This document shows positions 8,666-17,026 of a stretch of 64,000 nt of DNA, piece by piece (within the stretch, counting starts at the first letter, position 1; each line of letters opens with the position of its first letter). Source of the stretch: UBA2402 sp037139735 (GTDB lineage Bacteria > Planctomycetota > Phycisphaerae > Phycisphaerales > UBA1924); assembly GCA_037139735.1 (NCBI GenBank), contig JBAXFU010000006.1:5741-69740 (forward strand), written 5' to 3'. Below the pieces are notes generated by a model, which searched no databases, was not told the DNA's origin, and saw only the letters and a list, made by a program, of their open reading frames with translations. The position numbers and the translations under genes are program-made.

Positions 8666-9154
8666 ATGGCATCCACGCTGGCGGCCGTCGCGCTCGGGTC
8701 CAACGTCGGCGATCGACGTGCGCACCTGCTCGCGGCGGTCGAGGCCGCGTCGCGGCTCCCCGCCACCCGCGTCGTGGCGGTCTCCTCGTTTCGTGACACC
8801 GCGCCGGTCGGTCCCGTCCCTCAGGGCGACTTCCTGAACGCCGCCATGCTCCTCGAGACGGCGTTGGAACCCCGGGCCCTGCTCGAGGCCCTTCACTGCA
8901 TCGAGCGATCGAGGGGACGTTGCCGCGAGGCGGAGGTGCGGTGGGGGCCCCGGACGCTGGATCTCGATCTGCTGATCCACGGTTCGTCCGTGATTCAGGA
9001 TGCGGGCCTGATCCTCCCCCATCCGCGTCTGCACGAGCGGGGCTTCGTTCTTGAACCTCTGGAGGAGATCGCTCCCGACCTGCCGGTGCCGGGGAGCGGA
9101 CGGTCCGTCAGGGCCCTCGCCGAGACGTGGCGTCGGGCGGCGGCCACGTCCTGA
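8666..9154 (+). CDS. folK: 2-amino-4-hydroxy-6-hydroxymethyldihydropteridine diphosphokinase
   Basis: 162 aa, the standard HPPK length. It transfers diphosphate from ATP to the pterin in folate synthesis. Diagnostic segments are VALGSNVGDRRAHL at the N-terminus, VSSFRDTAPVGPVPQGDFLNAA, the catalytic RWGPRTLDLDLLIHG (paired Asp), and LPHPRLHERGFVLEPL. No other folate gene is adjacent. There is no ribosome binding site; see the TACGGT box 6 nt upstream. Confidence 0.95.
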   Translation: MASTLAAVALGSNVGDRRAHLLAAVEAASRLPATRVVAVSSFRDTAPVGPVPQGDFLNAAMLLETALEPRALLEALHCIERSRGRCREAEVRWGPRTLDLDLLIHGSSVIQDAGLILPHPRLHERGFVLEPLEEIAPDLPVPGSGRSVRALAETWRRAAATS

Positions 9155-9288
9155 CCTGACGGGCACGCCCGATTCGACCTTTTCTATCGTCGGCGGCAAT
9201 CCATGGACGATGGACCCGTTCAGCCTTGCATCGAGCCGCCGGCACGGGTCCGATGGTTCGATCATCAACCTCAGTGGAGTGTTCGGCC

Positions 9289-10206
9289 ATGCGCCTTGTC
9301 AATGCTCTCGTTTGCTGCGTCGCGATCGGTTCCGTGTCATGCCAGGTTCTGGCTCAGGAGGCGGGTCGTCCGCCGCGTCAGGGACAGGGCAATCGCCAGC
9401 CCGGCGGCGAGGGCGGGCGTCAGGCGCCCCGCGAGGCGATGGACCCCGAGGCCTCCAAGGCGGCGTGGTCGATCCAGGCCACCGGCGTCGCCAAGCGTTT
9501 GGGGCTTGATGCCAAGCAGACCGAGTCGCTCGTGAAGGCCTATGGCGAGGCCCGCGAGTCGCAGCGAGCCGCCGCCGACGCCGTCCGCAAGCAGGCCCGC
9601 GAGCAGATGCGCGACCGTGGCGGTCAGCCCGGCGGCGAGGGTGGTCGTCCTGCCGATGGTGGTCGCCCTGCCGATGGTGGTCGCCCTGCCGATGGTGGTC
9701 GCCCGGCCGAGGGCGAGCGTCCCCGTCGCGATCGCGGTGCCGCGGGCGGCGCGATGCAGGCGATGGAGGAGGCCAACAAGGCCGAGCGTGAGAAGTTCAC
9801 CAAGGCGCTCTCCGGCGCGGGTCTGGGCAGCGAGGAGGCCCGCAAGGCCGTCGAGTCGCTGGGGCTCTTCAGCCCCGTGTGGGACGGGATGGCCAACGCC
9901 GTCGCGGGCTTCCACCTCGACGAGGCCAAGCAGCAGAAGGCGCTCGACGCCGTCGAGTCCTTCGTGGTCGCCTCGGCCAAGGCCCGCACCGGCGGCGCCG
10001 AGGACCGCGAGAAGGCCCGCGAGACCATGGATGCCGCCCGCACCAAGCTCAACGACACGCTCAAGGGCGTCCTGAGCGAGGAGCAGATGAAGAAGTTCGA
10101 GCAACTCACCGCCCGTGGCGGCATGGGCGGCGGTCGCGGCCAGCGCCCCGATCGCGGCGGCCCCCAGGGCCCCGGCGGCGGCGGTGCGCCCGGCGAACCC
10201 CGCTGA
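9289..10206 (+). CDS. Secreted low-complexity protein with DGGRPA repeats
   Basis: 305 aa, not recognised as a named family. Residues 1-23 form a signal peptide ending in CQVLAQ. A Gly/Arg/Gln-rich linker leads to a helical, charged segment with WSIQATGVAKRLGLDAKQTESLVKAY, reminiscent of Spy/LTXXQ-like periplasmic proteins. Then come about four copies of GGRPAD (9641-9712), a second charged helical region (residues about 160-280, including LSEEQMKKFEQL), and a Gly/Arg/Pro-rich tail. The start has GGAG upstream with usable spacing. It is followed by a strong intrinsic terminator. Role: extracytoplasmic, unknown. Confidence 0.75.
   Translation: MRLVNALVCCVAIGSVSCQVLAQEAGRPPRQGQGNRQPGGEGGRQAPREAMDPEASKAAWSIQATGVAKRLGLDAKQTESLVKAYGEARESQRAAADAVRKQAREQMRDRGGQPGGEGGRPADGGRPADGGRPADGGRPAEGERPRRDRGAAGGAMQAMEEANKAEREKFTKALSGAGLGSEEARKAVESLGLFSPVWDGMANAVAGFHLDEAKQQKALDAVESFVVASAKARTGGAEDREKARETMDAARTKLNDTLKGVLSEEQMKKFEQLTARGGMGGGRGQRPDRGGPQGPGGGGAPGEPR
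9641..9712 (+). repeat. In-frame 18-bp tandem repeat (GGRPAD)
   Basis: Four tandem 18-bp units encode GGRPAD, GGRPAD, GGRPAD and GGRPAE inside the secreted protein. The near-identity of the middle units at DNA level suggests recent copy-number change. Confidence 0.85.
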
Positions 10207-10240
10207 GCGTCGGTCGCGAGACATCCCCCGTTGATCGCGA

Positions 10241-10276
10241 CAGCCCCGGCACCATGACGTGCCGGGGCTGTTTTTT
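10241..10276 (+). terminator. Intrinsic terminator after the DGGRPA protein
   Basis: A perfect 11-bp stem (CAGCCCCGGCA at 10241-10251 with TGCCGGGGCTG at 10260-10270), an 8-nt loop, and TTTTTT at 10271-10276. It ends the plus-strand transcript before the convergent xerC-like gene. Confidence 0.93.
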
Positions 10277-10385
10277 GTCGACCGCATCATGCCTCGCAAC
10301 GTTCGTGATCGTCGCGAAGGAAGGGCAGGCGTTTGGGCGTCGGGTCGGCCGCGTCTTACGACGAACGTGTTCGCGCGTCTCGCGA

Positions 10386-10419
10386 TGAAAAACGCGGCGG
10401 ACCATGGGTCCGCCGCGTT
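10386..10419 (-). terminator. Intrinsic terminator of the xerC-like gene
   Basis: Read on the minus strand, a perfect 13-bp stem (AACGCGGCGGACC with GGTCCGCCGCGTT) and a 3-nt loop are followed by a run of T. It lies just after the recombinase stop codon at 10447. Confidence 0.85.
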
Positions 10420-10446
10420 GGGTCGTGTCGGGAATGTCGGGAGGCG

Positions 10447-11451
10447 TCAGGAGGCCTGTGCCCGCGGGTGGGCGCTGCGATAGGCGTCCTGGATGCGCGT
10501 GGTCGTGAGGTGGGTGTAGATCTGCGTGGTGCTCAGGCTCTGGTGGCCGAGCATCTCCTGCACCGTGCGCAGGTCCGCGCCGTTGTCGAGCAGGTGCGTG
10601 GCGAAGGAGTGGCGGAGCGTGTGGGGGCTGATCGTCGGATCAAGGCCCACTTGCTTGAGATACTTGGCGAGCTTGCGACGCACCGAGCGGCTCGAGAGAC
10701 GCCCGCCGTGCTTGTTGATGAAGAGGGGCCGGTTGGCGTTCGCCTGCGCGGCGGGTCCGAACCTCGGATCGGCATGGAGCATCTCGAGGTAACGCTTGAT
10801 CGAGGCCAGCGCGTGGCTGCCCAAGGGGACCACGCGCTCCTTCTTGCCCTTGCCGCGGACGTTGAGCGCCTCGCCGCTGGGATCGACGTCGACGGCATTG
10901 AGCCCGACGAGTTCGCTCACGCGGATGCCGGTGGAGTACAGGGTCTCGAGCATGGCGCGGTCGCGGCGACCGAGTATCTCGCCGTCGCCGGGCGCGGAGA
11001 GGAGTTGCTCGACCTGCTCGATGGTGATGGCCTTGGGAAGGCGCTTGGCTTGGCGGGGCGTGCGGATGGTCGTCATGGGGTTGCCCGCCGTGACGCCGCG
11101 CTTGTCGCCCCACTTGAAGAAGGAACGCAGCGTCGCGATCTTCCTCGCCATGGTCGCCGCCGAGTACTGCTGTTCGCCCAGGAAGGCCAGGAACGTGCGC
11201 ACGAGTTCGCTGTTGGCCGAGCGGATCAACTCCGTCACGGTGCGTGCCGCGGCTCCCTCGCGCACCTTGGCGAGGTCCCGCTGCAACGCCTCGAGTTCAC
11301 GATCGGCGTCGAGGGAGAGATTGTGGTGCTTCGAGAGGAACTCGACGAACTGTCGAAGGTCCGCGCCGTAGCAGCGGGCGGTGTACGGGCTGAAGTGACG
11401 CTCGTCGGCGAGGTACTTCGTGAAGGCATCGGTGATCGGTAGGATCGACAT
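10447..11451 (-). CDS. xerC: Tyrosine recombinase, XerC-like
   Basis: 334 aa site-specific recombinase of the Xer type, which resolves chromosome dimers at dif. The N-terminal SAM-like core-binding domain (about 1-135) precedes the catalytic domain. Catalytic residues are visible: Arg177 in STGIRVSE, a Lys near 203 in RGKGKKERVVPL, His277 and Arg280 in HTLRHSFATHLL, His303 in LGHQSLSTTQ and nucleophile Tyr312. The N-terminal domain carries an extra charged helical insert at about 45-80. Start MSILPITDAF is chosen because AGGAGA sits 6 nt upstream; an ATG two codons earlier overlaps that site. No mobile-element context, so a housekeeping Xer role is favoured; XerC versus XerD cannot be settled. 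Confidence 0.88.
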   Translation of the reverse strand: MSILPITDAFTKYLADERHFSPYTARCYGADLRQFVEFLSKHHNLSLDADRELEALQRDLAKVREGAAARTVTELIRSANSELVRTFLAFLGEQQYSAATMARKIATLRSFFKWGDKRGVTAGNPMTTIRTPRQAKRLPKAITIEQVEQLLSAPGDGEILGRRDRAMLETLYSTGIRVSELVGLNAVDVDPSGEALNVRGKGKKERVVPLGSHALASIKRYLEMLHADPRFGPAAQANANRPLFINKHGGRLSSRSVRRKLAKYLKQVGLDPTISPHTLRHSFATHLLDNGADLRTVQEMLGHQSLSTTQIYTHLTTTRIQDAYRSAHPRAQAS

Positions 11452-11714
11452 ACACATTCTCCTGCCCGTCGTTCCCGTCATCCCCTCCGCACCGTCCGTG
11501 TCGCGGTTGCGATGGTCCGGGATAAAGGCGTCCACTTCGTCGGCGATGCCGACTCGGACCTTCACGCACGCGCAGCTTTGACGCCGCCGATCACTCCGTC
11601 TGCACCGATTCGAACGCCTGCACCTGTCGGGCGGCTCTCCCGCCCACCCTCGGATGGGATTCGGCGCGGGACGCCCCGAGGCCCGACCCGCCTGCGGGAA
11701 CGCTTCCCGTCCGC

Positions 11715-12623
11715 TCATTCGTCCGCGATCGATCGAATGATTGCACCGTTGCCCCGTTCCCGAGCGGTCTTGACCTGACTTTGGGGCCCGTGCGTCGCCG
11801 GCGCATTGTTGGGGTCCTCCTTGGCCATGCGAGGCGTCGCGGCGACCGTCGATCGGGGTGCCGGGGTGGCCGCAGGTTCGGGGGGCGTCAGGGATCCGAT
11901 CCGGGCCCATTCCCGCTGCATCATGAGTTGAACCGTGCGGTGGGCCGCGAACTCCATGTAGAGGGGCATGGCGGTCAGGTAGCGACGCCATCCCAGGGCC
12001 GAGTCCTTCTGCAGGCGGCCTTGGGCGAAGTCCTTGAGGTCGAGCAGCACCTGATGGTTGCGACCGTTGAGGTGCTCGGAGACGACGCACACCGGCGCGT
12101 CGGGCGAGTTGCCAGCGGCGGCCGCACCCGCGTCGACCACCTGACGCGACAGACTGCGGGGGTCGCGGGCGACGGGGGTCTGCGGGAGCATCGGACCGGG
12201 CCGGGCGAAGACCGCCGCGGCGACGCCGACCTCGGGCGTGTAGGGGTCGTAGGCGGTGATGGAGGTGACGACCACGGCATCGACGCCCATGGCCGTGGCC
12301 AGGCGATGGGCCTGTGACGCGCTGGTGATGGACCGGATGCCCAGGTCGCGCATGGCCTGGGTGGTGCGGTTCATGGGGAGGCAGCGGATGCCGCGAGTTT
12401 CCTCGAGCGACGCGACGAGCGCGTCGCCGAACTGCATGGGTTCGACGGTCGAGGTCGCGGCGTCGTTGGAGGGCGGGGCCACCGCCCAGGTCAACTCGCC
12501 GGCGCGAGTGTCGTAGGGAGCGAGCAGCGGCTGGGGCGCGACCAGCACGTCCTTGGCGGGGCCGCTGCAGCCGCCGGCGAGGAGGCCGCAGGCCAGCGAA
12601 GCAAGGAGCAATCGGAGGGTCAT
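11715..12623 (-). CDS. Putative lipoprotein of unknown function
   Basis: 302 aa. The signal peptide ends in a lipobox (LLAGGCSG, Cys19), so it should be lipid-anchored. The middle has RGIRCLPMNRTTQAMRDLG, then ATAMGVDAVVVTSITAYDPYTPEVGVAAAVF. That pattern of a protein that looks up an additive output resembles CsgG/GNA1162-type outer-membrane lipoproteins, but I cannot assign it. The C-terminal 70 residues are low-complexity. It follows the TolB-like gene by 46 bp on the same strand, so the two are probably co-transcribed. Confidence 0.8.
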   Translation of the reverse strand: MTLRLLLASLACGLLAGGCSGPAKDVLVAPQPLLAPYDTRAGELTWAVAPPSNDAATSTVEPMQFGDALVASLEETRGIRCLPMNRTTQAMRDLGIRSITSASQAHRLATAMGVDAVVVTSITAYDPYTPEVGVAAAVFARPGPMLPQTPVARDPRSLSRQVVDAGAAAAGNSPDAPVCVVSEHLNGRNHQVLLDLKDFAQGRLQKDSALGWRRYLTAMPLYMEFAAHRTVQLMMQREWARIGSLTPPEPAATPAPRSTVAATPRMAKEDPNNAPATHGPQSQVKTARERGNGAIIRSIADE

Positions 12624-12669
12624 CGGCGCGGACCTTTCTCGCGGACGCGACGGATGCCGCGTGCGCGGC

Positions 12670-13851
12670 TCACTTGGAGTCCTGATTGGCCGTCGAATCG
12701 TCGGCGGTGGCGGTCGTCGACGTCGCGGCGTCGGTCGAGGCGGACGCGGCGGCGGAGGAACCGGGGATGGAGGCCTTCGCCGCGGCGATGGCGGGGGCGA
12801 GGTTGAGCGACCAGATGTTCTCGGTGCCGGTGCGATCGGAGACGAAGAAGAGCGTGTCGGAGCGGCTCCAGGCGGGCGACAGCACGGAGCCGTCGCTGCC
12901 GGTCAGGCGAACGCGTCCTTCCCCTTGGACGGTGGCGATCCACAGCGAGGTCTTGCGGGGCTGGTCGAGGGCGTTGTCGGGGTCGAGGATGTCGGCCTGC
13001 GCGAAGGTGATCCACCGGCCGTCGGGGCTCCAGCCGGGATTCATGATCGCCAGTTCGCTGCCGCCGGCGACTTCCGTCACGTTGCTCGTCACGCCTTCGG
13101 CGTAGTCGAGGGTCCAGAGCGAGTAGCTGCGGTGCCCGCGTTCGCGGCCGAGCTGGAAGAGGATCTTGTCGGCGCCGTTGGCGCCGGTGCCTCCGACCGG
13201 GCACCACTTGGGCTGAAGGCCAAAGCCGATGAAGTGCGGCGTGGCTTCGCTGCCGGCCTTGGTGACCCACATCTCCCAGCGACCGCCCGCGCCGGCTCGC
13301 GTGTAGACGAGCGACTTGCCGTCGGGCGACCACGTCGCGTGCAGTTCATCCGCCGGATCGTTGGTGACCTGCACCGGCCGACCGCCGAAGATGGGCATCA
13401 CGAAGATGTCCCAGTTGCCCGAGCGGTTGCTCGCGAAGGCGATCTTGGTGCCGTCGGGGCTGATCGAGGGCATCGCGTCGTCGGCCGGGTCGTTGGTGAG
13501 TTGGGTCACGACGCGCGTGTCGGTGCGCTTGAAGTAGATGTCGCTGGTGGCGCGGTGCTGCGTGCTGGCGAAGACGAGCAGCTTGCCGTCGGGCGAGATG
13601 CACGGATCGAAGTCGGCGCCCTCCTCGGCGAAGGTCACGCGCGTGATGTTGGTCGTCGCGGCCTGCGATGAATCGATCGCCGCCGCCGAATGCGAAGGGG
13701 CGGGCCGGTGATCGGCGGGTTCGATCGTGGCGGTCGTGTCGGTCGAAGGGGTCGTGCCCGACGTCCGCGAGGTTGTGCCGCAGGCCTGCAGGAGCATCAA
13801 GGGGATCGACGCGACCAACAGACGGCGGGAGTGGGCGAGGGCGGCGTTCAT
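12670..13851 (-). CDS. TolB-like beta-propeller lipoprotein
   Basis: 393 aa. The signal peptide ends in LLQACGTT (lipid-modified Cys24). A Thr/Ser-rich linker is followed by repeated PD40/WD40-like blades, each with a PDG core: CISPDGKLLVFAS, SISPDGTKIAFASNRSG, TWSPDGKSLVYTR, GWSPDGRWITFAQ, and AWSRSDTLFFVSDRTG. TolB-family propellers bind Tol-Pal partners or peptidoglycan-associated proteins; no tol or pal genes are adjacent. The C-terminus is an Ala/Ser/Thr/Asp-rich tail. ATG at 13851 is supported by AGGTGA 3 nt upstream. Confidence 0.85.
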   Translation of the reverse strand: MNAALAHSRRLLVASIPLMLLQACGTTSRTSGTTPSTDTTATIEPADHRPAPSHSAAAIDSSQAATTNITRVTFAEEGADFDPCISPDGKLLVFASTQHRATSDIYFKRTDTRVVTQLTNDPADDAMPSISPDGTKIAFASNRSGNWDIFVMPIFGGRPVQVTNDPADELHATWSPDGKSLVYTRAGAGGRWEMWVTKAGSEATPHFIGFGLQPKWCPVGGTGANGADKILFQLGRERGHRSYSLWTLDYAEGVTSNVTEVAGGSELAIMNPGWSPDGRWITFAQADILDPDNALDQPRKTSLWIATVQGEGRVRLTGSDGSVLSPAWSRSDTLFFVSDRTGTENIWSLNLAPAIAAAKASIPGSSAAASASTDAATSTTATADDSTANQDSK

Positions 13852-14051
13852 CAATCACCTCATGCGGGCGCGGGGGGCCCTGTGTCGTGGCTGGCTGCGG
13901 CGGCACGTTGCCGCCTCGGTTTGCCACATCGGCCCGCCTTCGCGCATGGCAGAAGAAACGCCTCCCCCGCAGGGGTGACGTCGAAGTCGCCGGCGTCGAC
14001 GCGTGGTGGGACCACCCCGCGCGACCACCCGTCTCGAGGGGTCGAGTCCGC

Positions 14052-14324
14052 TCAGTCGAGGTTGTCGCGCCACCACGCCACGCTCGAGCCACGGGCCCGC
14101 ACCCACCGGTTCCCGCGGGAACGAGGCGCCTCGTCGCAGCCGAGGTGATCGAGGTAGTGCTTGAGCGCGTCGTTGTCGAAGCGCATGAGGAACGCCGGAT
14201 CCGCCGAGGGATTCCTCGCGAGGATGCCGTCGATCAGTTGGCTGCGATGAAGGGGAGGAATGGTCGACGCCGCCTCGCGACGGGCATCGAACTCCTGCTC
14301 GAGCAGTGCCTGCTCCATGACCAT
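14052..14324 (-). CDS. Small conserved-looking protein of unknown function
   Basis: 90 aa. It begins MVMEQALLEQEFDARREAAS, with a helical acidic N-terminus and a core LIDGILARNPSADPAFLMRF followed by DNDALKHYLDHLG, ending in an Arg/Trp-rich tail (VAWWRDNLD). An AGGAG lies 8 nt before the ATG, which supports this start over the longer overlapping frame. No family recognised. Divergent from the gene at 14432. Confidence 0.65.
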   Translation of the reverse strand: MVMEQALLEQEFDARREAASTIPPLHRSQLIDGILARNPSADPAFLMRFDNDALKHYLDHLGCDEAPRSRGNRWVRARGSSVAWWRDNLD

Positions 14325-14431
14325 GCCGTGCTCTCCTGCAACGGACTTGCGGATGCCCGGACGTCCATGTCCGAGCGGGGGATTATTCCATCCCCGACCC
14401 GGGCGGGCCATGACGTACGCTTGCTCGACCC

Positions 14432-15100
14432 GTGATTCCGCTCGTGCCCCCAACCCATCGACCCCGCCCCGGATTCCTCCCCGCCTCCTTCGAGGGGCTC
14501 GAGGGCGCCTGGCTGCCGCTCGTCGACCCGACCGGGACGACGCTCGGGCATGTCGCGATCGTCGATCCGCTGGCGGCGGCAGAGCCCGAGCAGGCCGGCT
14601 ACGCCCTGGGCCGGACCGCACCTGTCGGCATGGCGGCCATTCGCTCGGGTCCCGAATCGGTCGAAGGGCCCGGCGTGGCTTGGATGCCCGAGGCTCGGGC
14701 CCGCTTCGAGGCCTTCGCGGCCGGCTTCGAGCAGGCGTTGGCCCCGCGCCGGGACGCTTCCCATGCCGCCCTGTGGCCTCACGTCCACGGCGCGGTCTCG
14801 GACGCCCCGTCCCTGCAGAGTTTCCTTCGCGGGCGGCACGACCGCGGCTGGCGCTTCGTGCTCGATCCGGCAGGCCTGCTCGCGACGGCGATGATGCCGA
14901 TGGTCGAGGACCACTTGCGGCGCCTCTTCGAGCTGGTGGGCGACCACCCAGCCGCGTGCGTCCTGGTCGAGGACGAAGCGACGTTGCACGCGTGGCCGGC
15001 GGGGTGGAACCACGCGGGAGGCGATGCCGCCCGGTCGCCCTTGCCCCGTCTGCGGCGTCCTCCGACCCGGGACCGGGATTCCTACACTCCCGCCCCATGA
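14432..15100 (+). CDS. Hypothetical protein, translationally coupled to nuoC
   Basis: 222 aa from a GTG start; not recognised. Segments such as EGAWLPLVDPTGTTLGHVAIVDPL, then LWPHVHGAVSDAPSLQSFL and WRFVLDPAGLLATAMMPMVEDHLRRLFELV suggest a globular alpha/beta fold, possibly a TIM-barrel fragment. The last 30 residues are Pro/Arg-rich. Its stop codon overlaps the nuoC start (ATGA at 15097-15100), so translation of the two is coupled. A TACGCT box lies 10 nt before the GTG. Confidence 0.6.
   Translation: MIPLVPPTHRPRPGFLPASFEGLEGAWLPLVDPTGTTLGHVAIVDPLAAAEPEQAGYALGRTAPVGMAAIRSGPESVEGPGVAWMPEARARFEAFAAGFEQALAPRRDASHAALWPHVHGAVSDAPSLQSFLRGRHDRGWRFVLDPAGLLATAMMPMVEDHLRRLFELVGDHPAACVLVEDEATLHAWPAGWNHAGGDAARSPLPRLRRPPTRDRDSYTPAP
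15083..15088 (+). promoter_or_regulatory. Candidate -10 box directly upstream of nuoC
   Basis: TACACT ends 8 nt before the nuoC ATG, inside the 3' end of the preceding gene. It could give a near-leaderless nuoC mRNA in addition to read-through. Confidence 0.3.
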
Positions 15101-15663
15101 CCGACGCCTCCACCAAGGTCCAACTCGACCACCCCGTCTTCGCGGCCGTCAAGGAGGCCTTCCCCTCCAAGAAGTTCAAGGCCTCGCAGTACCGCGGCCA
15201 GTCGACGCTCATCGTCGAACCCGCCGACCTGCATGACGTCATGGCCTTGCTTCGCAACGACCCCCGCTGCGCGTACAACTTCCTGTCGGACGTGACCGGC
15301 GTCGACTACCTCGGGTATCCCTCTCCGACGCAAGGGCGCTTCGCGGTGGTGTACAACCTGCTGTCGCACGGGCGGGACGATCGCTTCTTCGTGAAGACCT
15401 TCCTGAACCCCTCGATGCCCACCGACGGCATCGCCGAGGATCCGGCGTTGTGGGTCGAGTCGGTGTGCGACCTGTGGCCCGGCGCGGAGTGGCCCGAACG
15501 GGAAGTCTTCGACATGCTGGGCATCCGCTTCCGCAACCACCCGGACCTGCGTCGAATCCTTCTCTGGGAGGCGTATCCGGGTCACCCCCTCCGCAAGGAC
15601 TATCCAGTCCGCGGTCGGGGCGAGCGAGAGCAATACAAGGTCATCGATCGCACGTCGGCCTAA
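15097..15663 (+). CDS. nuoC: NADH-quinone oxidoreductase subunit C (orphan)
   Basis: 188 aa, matching the 30-kDa subunit of complex I, part of the peripheral arm that carries electrons toward quinone. Diagnostic segments are NFLSDVTGVDYLGYPSP, RFAVVYNLLSHGRDDRFFVKTFL, the signature WPGAEWPEREVFDMLGIRF, and HPDLRRILLWEAYPGHPLRKDYPV. In most genomes nuoC sits in a 13-14 gene operon with nuoD next; here no other nuo gene is in view. After the TAA stop, the same frame continues as an open ALKAP-type repeat for 29 codons (see repeat). Confidence 0.95.
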   Translation: MTDASTKVQLDHPVFAAVKEAFPSKKFKASQYRGQSTLIVEPADLHDVMALLRNDPRCAYNFLSDVTGVDYLGYPSPTQGRFAVVYNLLSHGRDDRFFVKTFLNPSMPTDGIAEDPALWVESVCDLWPGAEWPEREVFDMLGIRFRNHPDLRRILLWEAYPGHPLRKDYPVRGRGEREQYKVIDRTSA

Positions 15664-15665
15664 GC

Positions 15666-15755
15666 GTTGAAGGCCCCAGCGTTGAAGGCCCCAGTGTTGA
15701 AGGCCTCAGTGTTGAAGGCCTCAGGGTTGAAGGCCTGCGGGTTCGACGCCTGAAA
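15666..15755 (+). repeat. 15-bp tandem repeat immediately after nuoC
   Basis: Five good copies plus one degraded copy of GTTGAAGGCCCCAGC, beginning 2 nt after the nuoC stop codon. The unit is a multiple of three and, in the nuoC frame, reads ALKAP, ALKAP, VLKAS, VLKAS, GLKAC before a TGA at 15751-15753. Confidence 0.9.
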
Positions 15756-15860
15756 CCTCATCGACAGAGCAGTCGCACGTCCGCGGCCCGACGCCCGGGC
15801 CGGACGCCTGCGGGCGCACGCCCGCGACCCCATCGGGTGCGGGCCCCACGCCGGGCTGCC

Positions 15861-16712
15861 TCACTTGGGCGTCGCGTCCTTTTTCTGCGATTCGCTCAGT
15901 TTGGCGTAGGCAAAGACGGTCAAGGCGGCGGGCAGGAAGGTCTTCTCGCCGGCGGCCCTCGACACCTCGTCGAGGGTGGTGAGGCGCCCCGAATCGATGT
16001 CGTTGCGAAGGTCGATGACGACCTGGTCGAAGACCTTGATGAGGCCGCCGAAGATCTCGAACTGCTCCTTGGTCTTGGGCATGAAGTTGCTGACGCCCGG
16101 CAGGTTGGTCGGCAGGGCGAAGTACCAGCGGCCGTCCTTCTCGTCGCGCTTCATGACCATGCCGATGGGGGGCAGGATGGGCTTCTCGTCCCAGAGGAGC
16201 GCGACGGACGTGTCGGTGAGGAAGGTGGTCGTGAGCCGCTTTTCGCTCTCGCGGATCCAGCCGTAGGGGTCGGCGAAGAGGTTCTTGAGGGCATTGTCGA
16301 AGGCCTGTCGCGCCGAGTCGTCGGCGCCGATGGCGGGCGTCGCGGCGCGACGTCCCCGTCCGGGTCGCATCTGCGACGTGAGTTGCGCGACGAGCGAGGT
16401 GGCCTTGCCTTCGGCGGCGGCCTTTTCAGCCGTCTCGCGGAGGGTGGCGACCTCGGCGGGGAACTTGGCCTGGATCGTCTCGCCGAGTCGCTGCACGTTG
16501 CCGAGGAAGACGCCAAGCCGCCGGAAGAGGCGTCGCGTGTCGTCGTTCTCGGCGAAGATGTAGTCGCCGATGCGACGGGCCTCGCCGCGTTCCACGGCCC
16601 AGCGGGCCGCGGCGATCGTTCCTTCGGGCGTCGACCGATCCGGTCCGCGGTCGCAGCCGGCGACGAGCAGGGCGATCAGGGCGGCGATGGCGGTGAAGAG
16701 CGCGTGTCGCAT
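15861..16712 (-). CDS. Putative lipoprotein of unknown function
   Basis: 283 aa. The signal peptide ends in LLVAGCDRG (lipid-modified Cys20), so it is exported and lipid-anchored. The mature part starts with STPEGTIAAARWAVERGEARRIGDYIFAEN, a pattern seen in exported proteins that describe per-event counters, then a helical region (about 75-125), an Arg-rich turn, and a globular C-terminal half (WIRESEKRLTTTFLTDTSVALLW, then WYFALPTNLPGVSNFMP). No family recognised. The ATG at 16712 is chosen at the signal peptide; the longer upstream frame is Pro/Arg-rich. Confidence 0.78.
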   Translation of the reverse strand: MRHALFTAIAALIALLVAGCDRGPDRSTPEGTIAAARWAVERGEARRIGDYIFAENDDTRRLFRRLGVFLGNVQRLGETIQAKFPAEVATLRETAEKAAAEGKATSLVAQLTSQMRPGRGRRAATPAIGADDSARQAFDNALKNLFADPYGWIRESEKRLTTTFLTDTSVALLWDEKPILPPIGMVMKRDEKDGRWYFALPTNLPGVSNFMPKTKEQFEIFGGLIKVFDQVVIDLRNDIDSGRLTTLDEVSRAAGEKTFLPAALTVFAYAKLSESQKKDATPK

Positions 16713-17026
16713 GGCGGAGGAAGCATTGGAGCCCGGGCGGTGCGTTTCCGGTGAACCGGCGGGTTTGGACGCCGGATCGCCACGTTCGCGATACGCCCGA
16801 GGCGGGCGAGCGTGACTCGACGCCCCCGGCGCGGACGCGGGGCCCGGCCCGGGGCGGCAGACCGCGAACCCGGGCTCGTTGTGCGGCAAATGTTCGCATT
16901 TTGATCGTTCGTCATCCCCGCCACGGGGTCCCGCCACCGGGCCCGCGAGTGAAAGCGGTGGTCGACCAAGGGCCGATATCCACGACGGGTTACCCTTTCG
17001 GAGGCCTTGGGCCGCGATGTCGCGGC

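Noticed and set aside
10447..11451. Integrase of a mobile element
   Set aside because: No attachment repeats, other phage genes or composition shift nearby; a housekeeping Xer role fits better.
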